From NCBI GenBank assembly GCA_009774615.1, contig VSOC01000016.1:1-37479 (forward strand): 37,479 nucleotides of DNA. The letters run 5' to 3'. Each line of letters begins with the position of its first letter. The stretch's first letter is position 1. The stretch comes from Lachnospiraceae bacterium. Its GTDB lineage: Bacteria; Bacillota; Clostridia; Lachnospirales; Lachnospiraceae. This document shows positions 1 to 5,191 of the stretch, in pieces. Under the pieces are notes generated by a model. That model was not told where the DNA came from. It saw only the letters and a program-made list of their open reading frames with translations, and made no database searches. The translations under genes and the position numbers were made by a program.

Positions 1-480
1 GCTAGTGCTGCGTAGCTTCTATGGTTCGGAATAGTGTGGTACTGGCGGTCTATCTCTTGTTTTCGGTTGCTTACTTCCCATAACGATTTTCCACAAGCGC
101 CATTGGGATAAAATTATTCCATTGTTTCTTCGGAACAATATTGCTCGATTTAAAATTCGCTGTAATCACTCTTTTGACCATCAGCATAATTTTAACAATA
201 TTTTTTGTTCTGCAAGCACATAAATGCAAATTATCCACTAGAGTTATTATCACAATCTATAATTTCCAATAACATTCGCAAGCAATGCTTGTTGGGGACA
301 CCCCAAACCCCGGCAAAAATACGCTGACGCTGTTTTGCGAACACGCCTGGGGCGTGGCTTAGAAAACGAATAACATCCTATACTCTTGACACAATTCATC
401 ATTTATGCTGTGATTTTACGAAAATTTTTCTAACTATCAGACGAAAGAGAAGAAATGGACGTGAATATAGTTTTTAAAAA
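1..480. other. gene-free AT-rich segment with short palindromes
   Basis: No convincing gene lies in this stretch. A 60-codon minus-strand frame at 71-253 has no recognisable motif; it may be the tail of a mobile-element protein, but I cannot support that. Between 279 and 358 there are three short perfect inverted repeats: CAAGC/GCTTG (279-291), TTGGGG/CCCCAA (292-306) and CACGCC/GGCGTG (about 344-358). Such a cluster next to transposon debris is what a degraded transfer origin or element end can look like. That interpretation is inference. Confidence 0.4.
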
Positions 481-492
481 TTGGAAATATAG

Positions 493-521
493 TTGAATTT
501 TTTCTTCCATTATGGTATATT
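493..521 (+). promoter_or_regulatory. promoter of the small antitoxin-like RNA
   Basis: TTGAAT (493-498) and TATATT (516-521) are separated by exactly 17 bases, and a TGG just before the -10 box gives an extended -10. Transcription would start near 528 and read into the hairpin-rich RNA at 528-650. No open reading frame follows, which fits a promoter for a non-coding RNA. Confidence 0.65.
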
Positions 522-527
522 ATGATC

Positions 528-650
528 AAAGAAAGCACCTGCGCTAACAGGTGCTTCTCTGGGAAACTACCGATAGACGGTTAGCTCAATTTATTTCTAA
601 GCAAAAATAACTGCTCAACTTTGGGAGTGAGGGCGGTTATTTTTGTGTTT
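528..650 (+). ncRNA. candidate antisense RNA antitoxin
   Basis: This segment of about 120 nucleotides starts just after a good promoter and ends in a strong hairpin. It shows three stem-loops in order: AAGCACCTG/CAGGTGCTT (533-541 with 548-556, nine perfect pairs), a weaker CTACCG/CGGTTAG stem (567-584), and the 12-pair terminator stem (603-644). It has no coding potential. Its 3' end lies opposite the end and 3' untranslated region of the convergently read 32-residue peptide gene, the layout of type I antitoxins such as RatA. Both ends are approximate, and the RNA role is inferred from promoter, structure and layout. Confidence 0.55.
603..644. terminator. shared bidirectional terminator of the small-RNA cassette
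   Basis: AAAAATAACTGC (603-614) pairs with GCGGTTATTTTT (633-644) over 12 positions with one T-G wobble, enclosing an 18-base loop. The A/T ends of the stem supply a U-rich 3' arm on either strand. The hairpin can therefore end both the plus-strand RNA and the minus-strand toxin transcript, whose stop codon lies inside it at 637-639. Confidence 0.65.
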
Positions 651-735
651 TATTACTATCTTTACCTAATGTATATCCAAGTCCGAAGCAGGTCAGGCCA
701 AAGCTTAACACCGCAATAAGTCCTAAAATATCCAT
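637..735 (-). CDS. small hydrophobic peptide, candidate type I toxin
   Basis: This 32-codon frame begins MDILGLIAVLSFGL, continues with a hydrophobic stretch to about residue 22 and ends in the polar tail KDSNKTQK. That is the usual form of a single-helix membrane toxin from a type I toxin-antitoxin system. I recognise similar short peptides as unannotated frames in mobile elements of gut Firmicutes, but this is recall, not a search. The start ATG is at 735 and the TAA at 637-639, inside the terminator shared with the opposing small RNA. No good Shine-Dalgarno sequence lies within 12 bases of the ATG; a GGAGTGAG block lies about 20 bases upstream (756-763). The peptide would act in the membrane. 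It could instead be a harmless regulatory peptide. Confidence 0.6.
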   Translation of the reverse strand: MDILGLIAVLSFGLTCFGLGYTLGKDSNKTQK

Positions 736-826
736 ATGGAAGCAAACCTAGGGATCTCACTCCATTTTCCGGTTACTTTGAGCATAAGGAATTTATCTGC
801 CTTCTCCATCTCTTTTGCCAGTGCAT

Positions 827-1018
827 TTACCGATGCAGAAATAAATTGGTTTTCTTTGTTTTTCCGTGAATCACATTCGATACAGCAGCAGTGCTCAAGC
901 CTAATTCCTCAGCAATATCAGCAATTCTTGTCCTTCCGTTTTCTGTTCTGATTGATTTTCTTTCTGTTTTTCCGTTGCTTTCGTTGTCAGGGAAAGAAAA
1001 AGCCCTGAAAAACGGCAT
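827..1018 (-). pseudogene. LacI-type helix-turn-helix fragment
   Basis: The frame contains RIADIAEELGLSTAAVSNVI followed by HGKTKK, a classic LacI/GalR N-terminal helix-turn-helix with its hinge start, but stops 63 codons in and lacks any ligand-binding domain. Directly after the HTH another frame stays open to 723 and encodes ISASVNALAKEMEKADKFL and more, so the HTH may be joined to an unrelated tail through a frameshift. A TATAAT -10 box lies upstream at 1033-1038 on the minus strand. The start is uncertain: the first 25 residues do not resemble a LacI N-terminus. It is most likely a remnant left by rearrangement of the accessory region. Confidence 0.5.
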
Positions 1019-1104
1019 TTATGGCTAGCACTATTATACAGCTTTGCTTGCTCAATGGAATAGGCTTTCTGAAAGATTTTCGGGCGGCAAGTCCACAAAG
1101 GGTA

Positions 1105-1141
1105 GCTGGCAAAGCCAGCGCAGGGGAAGGGCAGCTTCCCC
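1105..1141. repeat. two back-to-back GC-rich hairpins
   Basis: GCTGGC-AAA-GCCAGC (1105-1119) is followed at once by GGGGAAG-GGCAG-CTTCCCC (1123-1141). Both are perfect stems. They lie between the HTH fragment and the GNAT gene, in a GC-rich patch inside AT-rich surroundings. Neither strand has a T-run after the stems, so they are poor intrinsic terminators; a mobile-element-borne repeat is more likely. Confidence 0.45.
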
Positions 1142-1203
1142 TGTGATGATTGGAGCAGATTGGAAATCTACGGAAATTTTAATTCCATATGATTTTCCTT
1201 CTT

Positions 1204-1980
1204 TTATTTCACTTCTCCGTTTATTTCATCAACAATGGCTTTTGGCTTTATTGTCATCTCCACCCAAGCGGGAATAAAACCACTTTTTACAGCATTTCTT
1301 GCAGAACGAATATTTGACCATGCGGAGCAGTAAAATGGAATTTTTCGTTTCTCAAGTATTTCATGAGCCAGTCCGCTGGTAAGTGCAGATGCAATTCCTT
1401 TTCTCCTATATTCTGGCAGTACATCCACCCCAATCTGCCACATCTTTTCACAATCAGCAGAACAGCCTGCAAGCCCGATTAATTTCTCATCTTCATATGC
1501 CCCAACACCGAGTAAATCTAAATGTTTTCTATCCCTGCAAAGGGCATTGCTCCATTCTGGCAAATATAACTTTTCAAAATCTTGTTGTTCAAGAACCCTC
1601 ATCTCATAATCACAGGAGATTGGACGAAGATTATTAATATCGGGAAGAAAATATTCTGCCATAAAACATATCTTATATCCATGCCCAGCCAGTCTGTTAC
1701 TCAACCAGTGCAAATTCGGTGTTTCAAAAAGGTGATAGAATTCATATTTGCCAACATATTCTGTTACTATTTCTCTAACATCCTCAGTGACTGATGCAAC
1801 CACATTATTTCCATAAGAAACAAAATTCGCTATAATTGGCTCTTTCAGATATTTTCGTGCTTTTTTTCCCAAACGAAATGGAACGATAACATTCTGATTT
1901 TTTAGAAAGTCTTCCGTTTTACAGTTAATGTCCTCGGCAGACTGTTCCATCGCAATATGCAATATCTCTTCGGTGATCAT
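1204..1980 (-). CDS. GNAT-family N-acetyltransferase
   Basis: The 258-residue protein has a C-terminal GNAT fold. The acetyl-CoA-binding motif A is visible as IGVDVLPEYRRKGIASALT at about residues 182-200, and the later segment SARNAVKSGF matches motif B. About 130 residues precede the GNAT core, so it may be a two-part GNAT with a divergent N-terminal half. The substrate cannot be told. The ATG at 1980 is preceded by AGGAGG with nine bases of spacing, which supports this start. The gene is AT-richer than the housekeeping block and stands alone between a tnpV remnant and a regulator fragment, so it is probably cargo of the decayed element. It appears intact. Confidence 0.85.
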   Translation of the reverse strand: MITEEILHIAMEQSAEDINCKTEDFLKNQNVIVPFRLGKKARKYLKEPIIANFVSYGNNVVASVTEDVREIVTEYVGKYEFYHLFETPNLHWLSNRLAGHGYKICFMAEYFLPDINNLRPISCDYEMRVLEQQDFEKLYLPEWSNALCRDRKHLDLLGVGAYEDEKLIGLAGCSADCEKMWQIGVDVLPEYRRKGIASALTSGLAHEILEKRKIPFYCSAWSNIRSARNAVKSGFIPAWVEMTIKPKAIVDEINGEVK

Positions 1981-2049
1981 AAATCGTGTCCTCCTATCGC
2001 CTCAGTTACTCAATTCCAATTTATCGTCTGAAATAATTCTATCATATAT

Positions 2050-2360
2050 CTACGAATAAATCATCTTACTTTTTATGATTTCTTCTGCCCGGTTGCGGAT
2101 ATTGTTCATCTGGCCTAAAATCCCAAAGTTTGGATTTGGCCTACCCAATCGAACTGGTTCTGGGCTTTCAGTTCCTCGGTCACTCCCTCGGCGGCTTTCA
2201 TCTGCTCTATGATTAAGTCCATCCGTTCCTCCGCCTGCTCGTTCAGGCCGGCAAGGTATGTCCACAATTTCCCGGTCAGGATAAGGCAGCTGTGCCGTGC
2301 CGGGTGTTCCTGTTTGAGATATTTCCGGTGCAGGCGGCAGATGCCATGATAACGCCCGCT
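2050..2360 (-). pseudogene. tnpV transposon protein remnant, frameshifted
   Basis: Reading leftwards, one frame encodes a TnpV-like segment (HRKYLKQEHPARHSCLILTG, then KLWTYLAGLNEQAEERMDL and EGVTEELKAQNQFDWVGQ). The expected C-terminus MNNIRNRAEEII then appears in a different frame, ending at 2050. TnpV is a small accessory protein of gut Firmicute transposons, normally about 115-125 residues; its role is poorly defined. The N-terminal 20-30 residues are not recognisable. The frame break is caused by a 26-base insertion at 2111-2136; removing it restores the expected WVGQMNNIRN junction. This is a dead copy and marks the region as old mobile-element DNA. Confidence 0.75.
2111..2143. repeat. 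19-base palindromic insert with 7-base duplication
   Basis: TGGCCTA occurs at 2111-2117 and again at 2137-2143. Between them lies the 19-base near-palindrome AAATCCCAAAGTTTGGATT (2118-2136). The duplication plus insert is exactly what shifts the frame of tnpV. The form is that of an insertion scar or the collapsed ends of a tiny inverted-repeat element. Confidence 0.6.
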
Positions 2361-2545
2361 GCGAGAGTATGTGGGCCAGAATGAAATCTGAACTATCCTA
2401 TGACCGTTACGATACAGGGAAGATGAGCACGGATGAACCGAAAACCCTGCCAATCCTGTAGTCGGATCAATGTAATCTCCGTCTTTATCATAGCATTTCA
2501 TGGAATTTTTAATGCACTGGATATTTCTATATTTTGTTGAAATTA

Positions 2546-2574
2546 TTGAAATTTTGTCCTGCCTATGGTAGACT
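2546..2574 (+). promoter_or_regulatory. promoter of the mscL remnant
   Basis: TTGAAA (2546-2551) and TAGACT (2569-2574) are 17 bases apart, with TGG just before the -10 box. It points at the structured leader and truncated mscL that start 150 bases downstream. Confidence 0.5.
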
Positions 2575-2581
2575 TGGAAAG

Positions 2582-2726
2582 ATACAATCGAGTAGGAAAG
2601 ATTCATCTTCCCCTACTCGCCGTGCGGCCCGCATACTGCGTCAGCAGCAAACTTCCATATGCGGGCCTGTACATAAAAAACAGCGTCCATCCGACGCTGA
2701 CAAAAGAATCCATTAGGAGGAATACC
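2582..2726 (+). other. highly structured leader before mscL remnant
   Basis: Three stems can be drawn between the promoter and the mscL start: GAGTAGG/CCTACTC around 2590-2620, GGCCCGCATA with TATGCGGGCC around 2627-2668 (ten perfect pairs, long loop), and CAGCGTC/GACGCTG (2681-2699). An AGGAGG Shine-Dalgarno sequence follows at about 2715-2720. I do not recognise a known riboswitch. It may be a leader, or stacked element ends. Confidence 0.35.
2675..2699 (-). terminator. orphan intrinsic terminator on the minus strand
   Basis: On the minus strand CAGCGTC-GGATG-GACGCTG is followed by six T residues (complement of 2675-2680). This is a canonical short intrinsic terminator, but no minus-strand gene now lies upstream of it. 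It probably served a gene that has been lost. Confidence 0.5.
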
Positions 2727-2819
2727 ATGAAAAAGTTTATCGAAGAATTTAAAGCCTTCGCCCTTCGCGGCAATGTTATGGATATGGCTGTCGGTGTGAT
2801 TATCGGCGGTGCCTTATAG
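2727..2819 (+). pseudogene. mscL: truncated large-conductance mechanosensitive channel
   Basis: The frame begins MKKFIEEFKAFALRGNVMD and continues with MAVGVIIGGA, the hallmark MscL N-terminus: the S1 amphipathic helix and the start of the first transmembrane helix. It stops after 30 codons, where a full protein has about 130-150 residues. The start ATG at 2727 has AGGAGG six bases upstream, so the fragment is well placed for translation. Homology ends at codon 30, where the sequence passes into the C-terminal end of an IS200/IS605 tnpB, so an insertion followed by deletion removed the rest. The product cannot form a channel. Confidence 0.85.
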
Positions 2820-2908
2820 GGCAGGGGCTGCCCGAATTAACGCCTGTGGAGATAGTAGGTTACGAGGTCGATGAAGCAGGAAGCCCATTGGCTTTAGACA
2901 ATGGGTAG
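2816..2908 (+). pseudogene. tnpB: IS200/IS605 tnpB C-terminal remnant with right end
   Basis: The frame ending at TAG 2906-2908 reads GLPELTPVEIVGYEVDEAG followed by SPLALDNG. I recognise this as the variable C-terminal tail of IS200/IS605 TnpB proteins, the RNA-guided nuclease family ancestral to Cas12. Only about 28 codons remain, without the RuvC residues. The last codons overlap a hairpin CCCATTG/CAATGGG (2884-2890 with 2899-2905), the subterminal stem expected at the right end of such elements; the boundary is probably just after it, near 2910-2915. The fragment abuts codon 30 of mscL with no element left end, so a deletion must have joined the two. Confidence 0.7.
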
Positions 2909-2966
2909 TTCACCATAAACAGTAAAGAAAAGAAATAAAAGCCATAAACTGAAAGGAGAGTTTCTC

Positions 2967-3527
2967 ATGAATAATGCAAAGGAAATCAAAGCTTCCTATC
3001 GGGAATACCGTGATATGGTCTATGCCGACTTCCCGCAGGTTAAACAATTTGAAGATAAGAAAAAAAAGCGGCTTACCTTCCTGCTTCTTTACCTTATTCT
3101 TATCAATCTGGCTAAAGCGGGCGTGTATTCTTCCATGAGCGGCGGCATTTCCCTGATCTTTATCCTGGTTGGCGTACTTATCGGAACGGGACCGAACATT
3201 ATCTTCCTGCTTGCCGCCATGACGCCGAAATGGAAGATTTCCTTTGTCCTCTACTTCCCAGCCGTCCAGCTTCTTCTCCAGATTTTTAGGGCATTATCCC
3301 GCGGAGGAACCAGGGAAATTACGATGTTTATCAACGCCTATGTTCATGGATTTACCGAATATCCGTTTATCGTAGGTCTGGACGTCCTCTCCTGGCTCCT
3401 TATCCTGCTGATTACCTTGACTGCAGTGTGGCTGACCGCTGTTCCCAAGAGCCGGGAGTTAGCCAACCAGTCGGTCGATCTCTATGCGCAGGTAAGAAAA
3501 TATGTTCTTTCCCACCCGGTAAAATAA
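2967..3527 (+). CDS. unrecognised four-helix membrane protein
   Basis: I do not recognise this 186-residue protein. About 33 N-terminal residues are charged and probably cytoplasmic, ending in a KKKKR cluster. Four hydrophobic segments follow, at about 36-57, 61-86, 91-110 and 137-160, and a polar tail closes the protein. The ATG at 2967 has AAGGAG eight bases upstream, so translation is well supported. It is the only intact plus-strand gene in the left third and converges on serS. It follows immediately after the tnpB right end, so its own promoter may have been lost or rearranged. It could belong to the accessory region or be the first resident gene beyond it. Confidence 0.75.
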   Translation: MNNAKEIKASYREYRDMVYADFPQVKQFEDKKKKRLTFLLLYLILINLAKAGVYSSMSGGISLIFILVGVLIGTGPNIIFLLAAMTPKWKISFVLYFPAVQLLLQIFRALSRGGTREITMFINAYVHGFTEYPFIVGLDVLSWLLILLITLTAVWLTAVPKSRELANQSVDLYAQVRKYVLSHPVK

Positions 3528-3572
3528 AGCTTATGCTTCACATCATTGCTGCCCGCGTATATCCCTTCTAAC

Positions 3573-3630
3573 CTCCCGTGTACTGCCCGTTGCTGTGAAC
3601 ATGTAAACAATAACAGGCAGTACACGGGAG
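3573..3630. terminator. 15-base-pair hairpin between convergent genes
   Basis: CTCCCGTGTACTGCC (3573-3587) is perfectly complementary to GGCAGTACACGGGAG (3616-3630), with a 28-base loop. It lies between the stops of the plus-strand membrane protein gene and minus-strand serS. No T-run follows on either strand, so it is not a textbook intrinsic terminator. It may still block transcription or stabilise the 3' ends of both messages. Confidence 0.45.
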
Positions 3631-3646
3631 ATGATTCGTCGACTTC

Positions 3647-4933
3647 TTAATTCTTCGGAACCAAAACTTCCTTCCCGCCCATATAAGGCCGCAGAACCTC
3701 AGGAATCGTCACGCTTCCGTCCTCCTGCAGATGATTTTCCAGGAAGGCAATCAGCATTCTCGGCGGTGCTACTACGGTATTATTTAAGGTGTGCGCCAGA
3801 TACTTCCCGTTTTCCCCATCCACACGGATCTTTAACCGACGCGCCTGGGCATCGCCAAGGTTCGAGCAGGAACCGACCTCAAAATACTTCTTCTGTCTTG
3901 GCGACCAGGCTTCCACGTCACAGGATTTTACCTTTAAGTCAGCCAAATCACCGGAACAGCACTCTAAGGTACGTACCGGAATATCCATCGAGCGGAATAA
4001 ATCCACGGTATTCTGCCAGAGCTTATCATACCACATCGGCGATTCCTCCGGCTTACAAATAACAATCATCTCCTGCTTTTCAAACTGGTGAATCCGGTAA
4101 ACTCCTCGCTCCTCCATCCCGTGCGCGCCCTTTTCCTTTCTAAAGCAGGGCGAATAGCTGGTCAGAGTCTTTGGCAGCTGCTCCTCCGGGGTAATGGTAT
4201 CGATAAACTTTCCAATCATGGAATGTTCGCTGGTTCCGATTAAGTACAAATCTTCCCCTTCAATCTTATACATCATCGCATCCATCTCGGCAAACGACAT
4301 TACGCCGGTTACCACGTTGCTGCGGATCATAAAGGGCGGCACACAATAGGTAAAGCCCCGGTCAATCATAAAATCCCTGGCATAGGAAATCACCGCCGAA
4401 TGAAGCCGGGCAATATCACCCATCAGGTAATAAAACCCGTTCCCTGCCACCTTTCCTGCAGCATCCAAATCAATCCCATCAAACCGCTTCATAATGTCCG
4501 TATGATAGGGAATCTCAAAATCAGGAATCACCGGCTCGCCAAACCGCTCAATCTCCACATTCTCACTGTCATCCTTCCCGATGGGAACACTTGGATCGAT
4601 AATATTGGGAATGGTCATCATCATCTTTAATATCTTAGCATCCAGGTCGGTTTCTGCCCCTTCCAGTTCAGCGAGGCGTGCCGCATTCGCACTTACCTGC
4701 GCTTTTACCGCCTCGGCCTCTTCTTTCTTCCCCTGGCCCATCAGTTTTCCAATCTCTTTAGAAAGCTTATTTCTGGAAGCACGGATTCCATCGGCTTCCA
4801 CCTGCGTTTTTCGCTTTTTTTCATCCAGTGCAATAACCTCATCCACCAGAGAAAGCTTCTCATCCTGAAACTTATTCTTAATGTTTTCCTTTACTTTATC
4901 CGGGTTCTCGCGGACAAACCTAATATCTAACAT
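3647..4933 (-). CDS. serS: serine--tRNA ligase
   Basis: SerRS charges tRNA-Ser with serine in the cytoplasm and also supplies the precursor for selenocysteinyl-tRNA. The protein starts MLDIRFVRENPDKVKEN, the usual class II SerRS N-terminus. A long coiled-coil tRNA-binding arm follows at about residues 30-105, with many Lys and Glu. Class II motif 2 shows in FRKEKGAHGMEERGVYRIHQ and motif 3 in PRMLIAFLEN. Length is 428 residues, normal for the family. The longest frame starts 12 bases earlier, but that ATG is part of ATGGAGGAA, the Shine-Dalgarno sequence; the ATG at 4933 has GGAGG five bases upstream. A candidate promoter lies at 5018-5046. No T-box is visible upstream. Confidence 0.95.
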   Translation of the reverse strand: MLDIRFVRENPDKVKENIKNKFQDEKLSLVDEVIALDEKKRKTQVEADGIRASRNKLSKEIGKLMGQGKKEEAEAVKAQVSANAARLAELEGAETDLDAKILKMMMTIPNIIDPSVPIGKDDSENVEIERFGEPVIPDFEIPYHTDIMKRFDGIDLDAAGKVAGNGFYYLMGDIARLHSAVISYARDFMIDRGFTYCVPPFMIRSNVVTGVMSFAEMDAMMYKIEGEDLYLIGTSEHSMIGKFIDTITPEEQLPKTLTSYSPCFRKEKGAHGMEERGVYRIHQFEKQEMIVICKPEESPMWYDKLWQNTVDLFRSMDIPVRTLECCSGDLADLKVKSCDVEAWSPRQKKYFEVGSCSNLGDAQARRLKIRVDGENGKYLAHTLNNTVVAPPRMLIAFLENHLQEDGSVTIPEVLRPYMGGKEVLVPKN

Positions 4934-5017
4934 CATTTCCTCCATCCCATACAGAGAGCGCCGTCACACACTTTCCCGCCCTGCACCATGTATGTTTTAT
5001 CATTTATTATGGTTACT

Positions 5018-5046
5018 ACGATACCACATTTTTCAGCGAATGAAAA
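5018..5046 (-). promoter_or_regulatory. candidate serS promoter
   Basis: On the minus strand TTTTCA (5041-5046) and TATCGT (5018-5023) are 17 bases apart, with a TGG extended -10. Each box matches the consensus at four of six positions. It would give a serS leader of about 80 bases. It lies in the 260-base gap between pdxY and serS, which otherwise holds only a doubtful 67-codon frame. Confidence 0.35.
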
Positions 5047-5191
5047 GCCCCTTGCGTGAAAAAATCCTTTTTGCTTCAACAGGAGCAGTTTTTCATACAT
5101 CGCACATTCCGCTTCGGGAATTTCATGAATACTCATCGCTCCATCCTACAGATCGGCATTGAACAAAATAACCGTAATCTCCTGACCTGCT

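Noticed and set aside
71..253. 60-codon minus-strand frame in the left end
   Set aside because: It has no Shine-Dalgarno sequence or motif I recognise; at best it is the tail of a lost mobile-element gene.
901..1098. 65-codon minus-strand frame overlapping the HTH fragment
   Set aside because: It is the shifted frame of the HTH region; the LacI signature lies in the other frame.
2565..2819. 84-codon plus-strand frame including the mscL start
   Set aside because: The first 54 codons cross the stem-rich leader. The MscL homology and Shine-Dalgarno sequence place the start at 2727.
3631..4062. 143-codon plus-strand frame opposite serS
   Set aside because: It lies wholly opposite the conserved C-terminal half of serS and is Pro/Arg/Ser-rich, as expected of a shadow.
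4933..5190. T-box riboswitch upstream of serS
   Set aside because: I found neither the conserved T-box sequence nor a terminator-antiterminator arrangement in this gap.
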